From: Clostridia bacterium
Lineage (GTDB): Bacteria; Bacillota; Clostridia; Christensenellales; Aristaeellaceae
DNA: 5,123 nucleotides
NCBI GenBank assembly: GCA_030526935.1
Contig: JAUNBY010000241.1
Span: 1 to 5,123 of the forward strand
Direction of reading: 5' to 3'
Part shown: piece after piece, positions 1 to 4,737 of the stretch
Position numbering within the stretch: the first letter of the stretch is position 1
How the letters are laid out: the number at the start of each line of letters is the position of its first letter
The notes under the pieces: model-generated
Database searches by the model: none
Told to the model about the DNA's origin: nothing
Seen by the model: only the letters and a program-made list of their open reading frames with translations
Made by a program: the position numbers and the translations under genes

Positions 1-1050
1 GCCGAATACTCTCCCCTGCATCGCGACATCGGACTTCTCCTGTATAAGCGTCGTAGTCGCCGTCTGCACCATTGTCAGAAAGACGCCATACATAAGCATC
101 ATAGCGAGATAGACGACGAAATTCGTCGCTATTCCCATGCCGGCGGCTAATATTCCGAATCCGGCAAGTCCGACAAATAGCGTCTTCGGCCTGCTTTTAA
201 AGCCGCCCCACGTGCTCATAAGCAGCCCGCCCATCATCATTCCGAAAAAACCCGCCAGCTCGACAGCCGTCAGATACCAGTAGGTATCTCCATATACGCG
301 GCTTACGAGAAGTCCCGCCATAAACCCCGCGGGAACGCAAAGGAATATGAAAAGCCCGTAGACGACGAGAAGCTTTCCGATAAATCTATTCGAAAAAGCA
401 TAGCTCAGTCCCACCTTCATATCGGCTAAAACCGAGGCTTTATCGGGCTTGGTCTTCTGTTTGGGCAGAGCCACGCAAGCCAGAAGACCTATGCCGAACA
501 CGGCGGTCAGAACGTCGATTAAAAGGGTTGATCTGAGCGTGCTCATGGTCATGAGCGCTCCGGCGGCGGCGGGAGCGGCAAACTGAACCACCGACTGCAT
601 GGTCGCGTTTATACCGTTGAACCGCATAAGCTGCGCCTCGGGCACGAGCTGCGGAATTACCGCGTTGACGGCGGGCGTCTGAACGCCCGCGCCGACGGAG
701 CGGATAACCGACATGGTTATAAGCGCCCACAACACCGCGGGTTCGCGAGGAATTAGCGGCATGAGCGCGAATGCCAGCATTGTGACGGCGGCGATCGACG
801 CGTCCGCCGCGATAATAAGCGCCTTTCTGGAAAAACGATCCGCCCAGACCCCGCCGATAAAGGATATCAGAAACTGCGGCAGGTAAGAGCATATCGAAAA
901 AGCCGCTACCCATACCCCGCTGGAAGTCTCCAGCGTCACATACCAGATGATCGCCATTTGAACGAGCGTCGAACCGAACAAGGTGATAGACTGGCTTATC
1001 AGGAATAAGACGGTTCTGCCTTTCCACACTCGCGGGGACGCGTCGCTCAT
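1..1050 (-). CDS. MFS exporter of the MefA-like drug-efflux type, 3' end cut by window edge
   Basis: The frame is open from the ATG at 1050 to the left edge (350 codons, no stop), so the C-terminus is missing; family members are usually about 400-420 residues. The product is an integral membrane protein with repeated hydrophobic helices. Residues 66-76 read GGVWADRFSRK, the MFS motif A loop between helices 2 and 3. Residues 117-138 hold the conserved stretch RSVGAGVQTPAVNAV followed by IPQLVPE, closely resembling the macrolide/multidrug exporters of the MefA group. By family knowledge it would be a proton-driven exporter of drugs or other small molecules; the substrate cannot be read from sequence. 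The start is set by an AAAAGGAGAT ribosome binding site 7 nt upstream. It begins 4 bp after the AraC/GyrI regulator stop, so the two are probably co-transcribed and translationally coupled. The family call is firm; the substrate is unknown. Confidence 0.93.
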   Translation of the reverse strand, partial: MSDASPRVWKGRTVLFLISQSITLFGSTLVQMAIIWYVTLETSSGVWVAAFSICSYLPQFLISFIGGVWADRFSRKALIIAADASIAAVTMLAFALMPLIPREPAVLWALITMSVIRSVGAGVQTPAVNAVIPQLVPEAQLMRFNGINATMQSVVQFAAPAAAGALMTMSTLRSTLLIDVLTAVFGIGLLACVALPKQKTKPDKASVLADMKVGLSYAFSNRFIGKLLVVYGLFIFLCVPAGFMAGLLVSRVYGDTYWYLTAVELAGFFGMMMGGLLMSTWGGFKSRPKTLFVGLAGFGILAAGMGIATNFVVYLAMMLMYGVFLTMVQTATTTLIQEKSDVAMQGRVFG

Positions 1051-1054
1051 TTTC

Positions 1055-1933
1055 CTATCTCCTTTTAACCGCGCGCAGTTCGATATATCCTCTCTCTCCA
1101 CGCGGTTCGAGCTGTATTCTCGGGCTTTCGTCGTTCCATTCGTATCCAATCACGGCGGGGTCGTATCTGTCCATCGCCCGCTGCACGGCTTGAATAGCCT
1201 CGCAGTAATCCTCCTCGCGAAACGGCTCGCCCTGAAACATCAGATACTCCGTCTCGGGAAGGTCTATAATGTCGAACCCGTCGGGAATCGCGCCGCCAAA
1301 GTCGCGGGGGACTTCGACGCCCTGCACGTAAGTGGAGGTGCTGGGCTTTTTGTAAGGCGCCGGAAGCCAGAGACAGACCGGCTCGCCGCACTGCGAATCC
1401 ATGCTTGTGAGAAGCCCCCAGACGTCGCATCCCACTTCTTCGCAATAGCTGAAATAGTCCTCAGCCTTTATCCCTCTTTTTACGATAACCTTGCGTTCCG
1501 GCTTGCTGAGCACCTGAATAAATACGCTTTGAAGATTCTCCATGTCGATGACTTCCTTTCTCATATGTCTGAATTTTACGCCGTAAGGAATGAACAGCGT
1601 GATCGGAACGGGGTTTCTGGCGTATTCTCCCGGATTGCGTCCAAACTCCCTGAAAAACGCCCTTTGATAGCCGTCTACGCTTCCAAATCCCGTCTCAAAC
1701 GCCGCGTCGATTATGCGGCAGTCCCCGCTTTTAAGGCGCATGGCCGACTTTGACAGCCGAAGCTTTCTTATATACTCCGCCGGCGTCAGCCCCGTAAGGC
1801 CGCGAAAGAGTCTATAGGAATACCATGGAGAAAACATCGATTCCTTCGCCAGTATGCCAAGAGTTATCTCCGTATCCAGATTTGCCTGTATATAGTCCTG
1901 CATCCGCTGAACCGCCAATATCTGTTCCGTCAT
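1055..1933 (-). CDS. AraC-family regulator with C-terminal GyrI-like ligand-binding domain (Rob-like architecture)
   Basis: The product has 292 residues in two domains. Residues about 8-106 form an AraC/XylS DNA-binding domain with two helix-turn-helix units: one around 24-45 (LGILAKESMFSPWYSYRLFR) and one around 72-95, followed by the family signature ending FFREFGRNPGEY at 93-104. Residues about 134-290 look like a GyrI-like/AraC effector-binding domain, with CDVWGLL near the middle and a terminal stretch resembling YEWNDESPRIQLEPRGERGY. This order matches Rob and related sensors, whose C-terminal domain binds small amphipathic or cationic ligands. The likely role is ligand-responsive transcription control of the exporter 4 bp downstream. 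The ATG at 1933 is preceded by GGGAGGTGAG, and a probable promoter sits just upstream, so it may be transcribed independently of the flavoprotein genes. The inducing compound and the sign of regulation cannot be inferred. Confidence 0.94.
   Translation of the reverse strand: MTEQILAVQRMQDYIQANLDTEITLGILAKESMFSPWYSYRLFRGLTGLTPAEYIRKLRLSKSAMRLKSGDCRIIDAAFETGFGSVDGYQRAFFREFGRNPGEYARNPVPITLFIPYGVKFRHMRKEVIDMENLQSVFIQVLSKPERKVIVKRGIKAEDYFSYCEEVGCDVWGLLTSMDSQCGEPVCLWLPAPYKKPSTSTYVQGVEVPRDFGGAIPDGFDIIDLPETEYLMFQGEPFREEDYCEAIQAVQRAMDRYDPAVIGYEWNDESPRIQLEPRGERGYIELRAVKRR
1057..1066 (-). promoter_or_regulatory. Ribosome binding site of the exporter, overlapping the regulator stop codon
   Basis: AAAAGGAGAT on the minus strand lies 6 nt upstream of the ATG at 1050. 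It forms the last codons of the upstream regulator gene, and its final AT is part of that gene's TAG (1055-1057). A ribosome finishing the regulator would therefore sit on the exporter's initiation site, which points to translational coupling. Confidence 0.8.
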
Positions 1934-1956
1934 GTTCTCACCTCCCGACCGGACTG

Positions 1957-1987
1957 ATTATATACGTTTCAAAAGGAAATTTCTCGA
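1957..1987 (-). promoter_or_regulatory. Probable promoter of the regulator-exporter pair
   Basis: In the 70-bp gap upstream of the regulator, the minus strand carries a consensus TATAAT at 1957-1962, placing transcription initiation a few bases beyond it and giving a leader of about 15-20 nt. No good -35 hexamer occurs at 17 bp (GAGAAA at 1980-1985). The best match, TCGAGA (1982-1987, 4 of 6), gives a 19-bp spacer. A perfect -10 with a poor or over-spaced -35 fits an activator-dependent promoter, such as one autoregulated by the AraC-type product. This is inferred from pattern only. Confidence 0.5.
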
Positions 1988-1994
1988 CATTTCT
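1979..1994. repeat. Direct repeat ATTTCT-N4-ATTTCT at the -35 region, candidate operator
   Basis: ATTTCT occurs at 1979-1984 and again at 1989-1994, a 10-bp period (about one helical turn), lying over the weak -35 region of the regulator promoter. AraC-family proteins commonly bind such phased sites through their two helix-turn-helix units. This makes it a candidate autoregulatory operator. The repeat is short and AT-rich, so chance is possible. Confidence 0.35.
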
Positions 1995-2003
1995 TGCTGT
2001 TAT

Positions 2004-2669
2004 TTATCTCACGTCCTGCTGATAGGGACGCGCGTCCAGCTTCTCACGGCACCCGAACTTCTTGGCGACTCGCCCCATCATAAACTTGCTCAGGTGACAG
2101 CCGAGTAGCTCGTATTTAACAATCTCCGCCCTTGACATGCGCTCCGATCCCGCGAAATCAATAGCGTATTCCTCCGTAAAGCCGCCGCTCTTCGCGAACT
2201 CCCGCCCCGCCGCCTCAAAAGGCTCGATTATTTTAGCGGCGATAGACTCTGGTAAAAAGTTCGCTCCGAACAATCCTCCCTTCGTCAACGTCCCGGCGTA
2301 ATCGCAATTGAAATACGCGGGAAGCGTACTCACATACGCCTTCGCGCATTGCGCCTGCACAGCCTCCTCGAAGCCGCCCTGTATCAGAAAGGATACTTTC
2401 GTTCCGGGATGCGCCTTTTGTCCCAGCGACTCCAGAAATTCAAGCATGATTCCGGGGATGTTTTCGACGAACAGCGGGAGCGCGAATAGTATTTTGCCAT
2501 TTTCGTGAAACGCTTTGCGGGCATGCTCCCATTCTTTTCTTGAGGACAGATGCCATACCTCGCAGGTGTTGCCGCTCTGTTCAAACCCTCGCCTGAACGC
2601 CCCCAACACCTTTTCTGTATTGCTCTTTGATGCCGGGCGCGGGGAACAGTTGATTATCACAAGGTGCAT
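2004..2669 (-). CDS. NAD(P)H-dependent FMN-reductase-like flavoprotein
   Basis: The product has 221 residues with a flavodoxin-like fold. The N-terminus shows a hydrophobic first strand (HLVIIN) followed by a Ser/Thr-rich phosphate loop, CSPRPASKSNTEKVL at residues 8-22, the FMN-phosphate-binding pattern of NADPH-dependent FMN reductases. ALPLFVENIPGIMLEFLE at about 63-80 corresponds to the second flavin loop and following helix of that family. A CX2CX2C iron-sulfur motif is absent. The expected role is cytoplasmic two-electron reduction of a flavin, quinone or other acceptor; the partner is unknown. The start at 2669 is fixed by a perfect AAAGGAGG 7 nt upstream, inside the end of the preceding gene, which it overlaps by 13 bp. 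It is the last of three coupled flavodoxin-fold genes. The fold is confident; the exact reaction is not. Confidence 0.85.
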   Translation of the reverse strand: MHLVIINCSPRPASKSNTEKVLGAFRRGFEQSGNTCEVWHLSSRKEWEHARKAFHENGKILFALPLFVENIPGIMLEFLESLGQKAHPGTKVSFLIQGGFEEAVQAQCAKAYVSTLPAYFNCDYAGTLTKGGLFGANFLPESIAAKIIEPFEAAGREFAKSGGFTEEYAIDFAGSERMSRAEIVKYELLGCHLSKFMMGRVAKKFGCREKLDARPYQQDVR

Positions 2670-3157
2670 GAAAAAGCCTCCTTTGCCATGCCGATGGGGA
2701 ACGCGCCGAGGGAAACGCCACGCATATTAAGCGCGGTTCGGTAAAGCCAGCGGTTAAGATAATCCCCGTCCGCCTCGCCCTTATAGAGAAGCCCGAAGCG
2801 ATATTCTTTTTTATAGCGCGGTATATGGCGCATTTCACCTTCGACAAAATACGTGTACATGGTCGCCAGCGGCAATAACCTGTCCGCGATATTTTTCATC
2901 TTATAATCGACAAACCCCAGCGCCGTTCCCGAAAGAAAAACCGTGGTATCATAGCCTAAATACCCTTTAAGCAGCTGTTCATAATCGTCTTTGACCGCGC
3001 AGACGCCCGGCGTCTTAAGCCAACAGGCGTTGCATCCCGTACAGGGAGAAAGGCGCATATTTTCAGCCTTTAAAACCTTATCCGGATTGAGTATCTCAAT
3101 CGCCCTCTCAGCGTCGGGATCCTGCAGTGGCAAAGCGTCCACTATGAATAAACTCAT
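2657..3157 (-). CDS. Iron-sulfur-flavoprotein-like protein with CX2CX2CX7C motif, short N-terminus
   Basis: The product has 166 residues. Cysteines at 39, 42, 45 and 53 (CTGCNACWLKTPGVC, then AVKDD) form the CX2CX2CX7C pattern seen in iron-sulfur flavoproteins and related flavodoxin-family proteins, where such cysteines can ligate a 4Fe-4S cluster. Residues about 70-95 (TTVFLSGTALGFVDYKMKN then IADRLLPL) match the second flavin loop and helix of the family. The usual N-terminal phosphate loop is odd: after the first strand (LFIVDA) comes LPLQDPDAERAIEIL, which has no Ser or Thr and several acidic residues, so FMN-phosphate binding by this loop looks doubtful. The protein is also shorter than typical members (about 180-230). 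The ATG at 3157 overlaps the preceding stop as ATGA, with GAGGGGAG upstream, so translation is coupled to the flavodoxin gene. Electron transfer is the inferred role. Confidence 0.82.
   Translation of the reverse strand: MSLFIVDALPLQDPDAERAIEILNPDKVLKAENMRLSPCTGCNACWLKTPGVCAVKDDYEQLLKGYLGYDTTVFLSGTALGFVDYKMKNIADRLLPLATMYTYFVEGEMRHIPRYKKEYRFGLLYKGEADGDYLNRWLYRTALNMRGVSLGAFPIGMAKEAFSCTL
2677..2684 (-). promoter_or_regulatory. Perfect AAAGGAGG ribosome binding site inside the preceding gene
   Basis: AAAGGAGG with 7-nt spacing to the ATG at 2669 decides that start. It lies within the coding sequence of the upstream gene, where it encodes AKEA, so the last residues of that protein are constrained by the initiation signal of the next gene. 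Confidence 0.85.
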
Positions 3158-3672
3158 GCTTCTCCCCTCTTTTCCCGCAGGCTCTTAACGAACTGAACCA
3201 GCGGGATTATCTGCTCACGCGACGAATTGTCGAAGGATGTCGTGAGCGCCTCGGCCATGAACGCCTCCTGCCGGTTGGGGGCTTTCTTTTTTGCCACCGA
3301 CTTTTTCAGCGCCTTTAAAATCATTCGCTTGGCGAAGCCCAGCTTTTCAAAACGAAATCCTCCGACCATATAAAACATCGGCGTATCGTCGAGTTTATTC
3401 TGGACTTTGACTGAGGAAATCACCTCGTCGAATGCCGGAGTCGATCCGACCGCGAACACGGCGACGGGAGAGGCCATGCCTTTAAGCTTATCAAGTCCGA
3501 CAATCCCGTTTCCCATAATCCAGCCGCCGAAAACAACCCGCTCAAAGCCTGAAATTTCCTCGCCGGAAGTATGTTTTAACGGTTTGGCCTCGCAATCAAG
3601 CGCCTCGGCTATCCACTTTGCGTACCGCTCGGTAAACCCGGTTGCGGATTCGTAAACCACTATATCCTTCAT
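3154..3672 (-). CDS. Flavodoxin-domain protein
   Basis: The product has 172 residues. It opens with MKDIVVYESATGFTERYAKW: a beta strand followed by the flavodoxin FMN-phosphate loop (SATGFT at 9-14). FGGWIMGNGIVG at 48-59 resembles the second flavin-contacting loop of the flavodoxin group that includes HemG-like proteins. A lysine-rich segment (ALKKSVAKKKAPNR) lies in the C-terminal third. It is expected to bind FMN and transfer electrons in the cytoplasm; whether it acts as an electron carrier or a HemG-like oxidase is not decidable here. The start at 3672 is chosen because AGGAGG sits 7 nt upstream. The in-frame ATG at 3726 would add 18 residues lacking family character and falls inside the terminator hairpin. 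It is the first gene of the three-gene flavoprotein unit and overlaps the next by 4 bp. Confidence 0.9.
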   Translation of the reverse strand: MKDIVVYESATGFTERYAKWIAEALDCEAKPLKHTSGEEISGFERVVFGGWIMGNGIVGLDKLKGMASPVAVFAVGSTPAFDEVISSVKVQNKLDDTPMFYMVGGFRFEKLGFAKRMILKALKKSVAKKKAPNRQEAFMAEALTTSFDNSSREQIIPLVQFVKSLREKRGEA

Positions 3673-3679
3673 GTCGTTT

Positions 3680-3685
3680 CCTCCT
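3680..3685 (-). promoter_or_regulatory. AGGAGG ribosome binding site that decides the flavodoxin start
   Basis: AGGAGG with a 7-nt spacer precedes the ATG at 3672, supporting the shorter 172-residue product over the 190-residue alternative that starts at 3726. Confidence 0.85.
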
Positions 3686-3700
3686 AAACAATAAGCGGGC

Positions 3701-3730
3701 AAAAGCCGATGAGATGTTAGTCCCATCGGC
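3701..3730 (-). terminator. Intrinsic terminator or attenuator after the acetyltransferase gene
   Basis: On the minus strand, GCCGATGGGA and TCTCATCGGC pair over 10 bp (one G-U pair) around a 6-nt loop, CTAACA, and are followed by TTTT. The structure begins 24 bp after the acetyltransferase stop. The U tract is short, so termination may be partial. I see no convincing promoter between it and the flavodoxin start, so read-through may supply the flavoprotein genes. Confidence 0.65.
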
Positions 3731-3754
3731 CCTTGCGTTCAGTTTGGTTCCACG

Positions 3755-4381
3755 CTACGCGAGCTGTCCCGGAAGCTTAAGCTTTTCCTTGGGCGGAAAA
3801 CGCTTATCGAACAGTTCGGCTTCGCTCTCGTCCACAAAATACCCCTTTGGCGTGGAGTATTCCCCGGTGATGCCGTCAAGGTATCCCGGCTGCAATTCCC
3901 TTAACAGAAAGAACGACGCGTCCGCGCCTTCCGGCAGGCCGTGATAGCGAATGCCCTTCGTCGAGGCGTAGACAAATCCGCTTTTGCCGTAAAAGCCTAT
4001 ATTGCCCTCGAAGCACAAAGCTCCCGCTCCCATTCCCTTAGCCTTTTCCATCGAGTAATCCAAAAGCGCCTTTCCGTAACCCCGGCGCTTATACTCGGGC
4101 AATATTCCTATGGGACCCATGGTCATTATGGGAACCCGTCTGCCGTCATCGGCGTCTATCCAGGCTTTCATATAGATGACCTGACCTATGATCCTGCCGT
4201 CCTTCTCCATCACGAAATCGAGCTGCGGAATAAAGTCCTCGTCGTCTCTCAGACAATGCAGCACATAGTGTTCGAGGCATCCCGGCCTGTATACGTTCCA
4301 AAAAGCTTCCCTGACGAGGTTTTCCACCTCGGCGTAATCCGCGGGTACTTCCAAACGGATATTATAGTCATTTTTACTCAT
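3755..4381 (-). CDS. GNAT-family N-acetyltransferase (YhbS-like)
   Basis: The product has 208 residues. The acetyl-CoA site is seen in motif A: GPIGILPEYKRRGYGKALL at about 89-107, with the pyrophosphate loop RRGYGK at 99-104. FYGKSGF at 130-136 is the late-strand motif typical of GNAT proteins of the YhbS type. N-terminal residues 8-30 (IRLEVPADYAEVENLVREAF) form the usual first strand and helix. A C-terminal extension of about 65 residues (ending PPKEKLKLPGQLA) follows the core domain. It should transfer an acetyl group from acetyl-CoA to an amine; the substrate is unknown. The start at 4381 is supported by AGGAGGG 8 nt upstream; a TTG at 4414 would add 11 residues without a binding site. 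It is probably transcribed alone, from a long structured leader to the hairpin at 3701-3730. Confidence 0.92.
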   Translation of the reverse strand: MSKNDYNIRLEVPADYAEVENLVREAFWNVYRPGCLEHYVLHCLRDDEDFIPQLDFVMEKDGRIIGQVIYMKAWIDADDGRRVPIMTMGPIGILPEYKRRGYGKALLDYSMEKAKGMGAGALCFEGNIGFYGKSGFVYASTKGIRYHGLPEGADASFFLLRELQPGYLDGITGEYSTPKGYFVDESEAELFDKRFPPKEKLKLPGQLA

Positions 4382-4389
4382 TGTTTTTT

Positions 4390-4396
4390 CCCTCCT
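4390..4396 (-). promoter_or_regulatory. Ribosome binding site of the acetyltransferase
   Basis: AGGAGGG lies 8 nt upstream of the ATG at 4381. Its GGAGG can pair with CCTCC in the 3' arm of the hairpin at 4419-4446, which matters for the possible leader control described below. Confidence 0.8.
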
Positions 4397-4418
4397 GATG
4401 ATTGTTGACCGCAATACT

Positions 4419-4446
4419 GGGAGGCGGAGATTTGCCCCGACCTCCC
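4419..4446 (-). promoter_or_regulatory. Strong GC hairpin in the acetyltransferase leader
   Basis: On the minus strand, GGGAGG pairs with CCTCCC (6 bp). After a bulged T, CGGGG pairs with CTCCG (5 bp, one G-U), closing a 5-nt loop, CAAAT. No U tract follows, so it is not an intrinsic terminator. It sits 22 nt upstream of the acetyltransferase ribosome binding site and 2 nt after the stop of a possible leader peptide. The hairpin is clear in the sequence; its regulatory role is inference. Confidence 0.5.
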
Positions 4447-4448
4447 GG

Positions 4449-4484
4449 TCAGAGGACAGTCTCCAAGGTGTTGTTCATCTTCAA
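4449..4484 (-). CDS. Possible leader peptide of 9-11 residues upstream of the acetyltransferase
   Basis: A short frame begins at TTG (4484) or ATG (4478) and ends at TGA (4449-4451). From the TTG it encodes MKMNNTLETVL; from the ATG, MNNTLETVL. AAGGAG at 4494-4499 is 9 nt from the TTG and 15 nt from the ATG, so the TTG start is better placed. The stop falls 2 nt before the strong hairpin at 4419-4446, the arrangement seen in ribosome-mediated leader control of resistance genes. No homology supports the peptide and a frame this short is common by chance, so confidence is low. Confidence 0.25.
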   Translation of the reverse strand: MKMNNTLETVL

Positions 4485-4502
4485 ACAGCGGTACTCCTTA
4501 AA

Positions 4503-4517
4503 TTGATTTATAATCAA
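4503..4517. repeat. Small inverted repeat TTGATT-N3-AATCAA
   Basis: A perfect 6-bp inverted repeat with a 3-nt centre lies in the transcribed leader of the acetyltransferase, just upstream of the possible leader-peptide ribosome binding site. It could be a small RNA hairpin or a repressor half-site pair. No specific function is suggested by the sequence. Confidence 0.35.
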
Positions 4518-4566
4518 GCCTCGCGGCCGGATTAACGTCATTACCCACCGGAGAGTTTTCCTAACA

Positions 4567-4595
4567 AAAATATATTATATAATACGCAACGACAA
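4567..4595 (-). promoter_or_regulatory. AT-rich promoter region for the acetyltransferase, exact hexamers uncertain
   Basis: Two readings are possible on the minus strand. A perfect TATAAT at 4574-4579 lacks a good -35 at 15-18 bp. Alternatively TTGTCG (4590-4595) with a 17-bp spacer leads to TATTTT (4567-4572), four of six matches in each hexamer. TATAAT is part of the 12-bp palindrome TATTATATAATA (4573-4584), so it is present on both strands. Either reading implies a leader of roughly 170-190 nt before the acetyltransferase ATG. Confidence 0.4.
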
Positions 4596-4617
4596 AAGCA
4601 CATCTATAAAGTGTAAA

Positions 4618-4638
4618 TATTTAAAAAATTTTTAAATA
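4618..4638. repeat. 21-bp AT-only palindrome (10-1-10)
   Basis: TATTTAAAAA and TTTTTAAATA flank a single A: a perfect inverted repeat with 10-bp arms in the gap between the sugar-binding-protein terminator and the acetyltransferase promoter. The A and T tracts would give intrinsic bending. It could be an operator or an UP-like element, but AT-only palindromes also arise by chance. Confidence 0.5.
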
Positions 4639-4658
4639 CCATTTGCGTCATAAAGTTC

Positions 4659-4673
4659 CATACCGCCGGTATG
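4659..4673. repeat. 15-bp inverted repeat CATACCG-N-CGGTATG
   Basis: Perfect 7-bp arms separated by one base lie downstream of the terminator at 4684-4722 and far upstream of the acetyltransferase promoter. The mixed composition makes this less likely to be chance than the neighbouring AT palindrome. It could be a protein-binding dyad. As RNA it would need a minimal 3-nt loop (6-bp stem) and no U tract follows directly. Confidence 0.5.
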
Positions 4674-4683
4674 CGTACAGCGG

Positions 4684-4722
4684 TAAATAAAGGAGCTGTC
4701 TCAATAAGAGCCAGCCCCCTTT
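4684..4722 (-). terminator. Intrinsic terminator of the sugar-binding-protein operon
   Basis: On the minus strand, 15 bp after the TAA, AAAGGGGGCTGGCTC pairs with GAGACAGCTCCTTT around the loop TTATT. The stem has about 13 pairs with one bulged G and one G-A mismatch, and TTT within ATTTA follows. Position, stem strength and T-rich tail fit a Rho-independent terminator, and it is the only gene end it can serve on this strand. Confidence 0.75.
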
Positions 4723-4737
4723 GGATAACGTTACCCG

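Noticed and set aside
440..1027. Minus-strand open frame of 195 codons
   Set aside because: It is an out-of-frame, arginine- and glycine-rich reading of the MFS exporter, whose true frame runs from 1050 through the left edge with clear family motifs.
983..1753. Plus-strand open frame of 256 codons
   Set aside because: It lies antisense to the well-supported AraC/GyrI regulator and the start of the exporter; its translation shows no domain pattern and it lacks a good ribosome binding site.
3673..3726. N-terminal extension of 18 residues on the flavodoxin-domain protein
   Set aside because: The extension has no family character, lies across the terminator hairpin and lacks a binding site, whereas the ATG at 3672 has AGGAGG at ideal spacing and begins the expected first beta strand.
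3941..4408. Plus-strand open frame of 155 codons
   Set aside because: It is antisense to the acetyltransferase, which has recognisable GNAT motifs and a good ribosome binding site.
4382..4500. T-box or known riboswitch in the acetyltransferase leader
   Set aside because: GAGTACCGCTG at 4488-4498 faintly resembles the T-box antiterminator element, but the surrounding conserved bases and a terminator are absent, and no other riboswitch core is recognisable.
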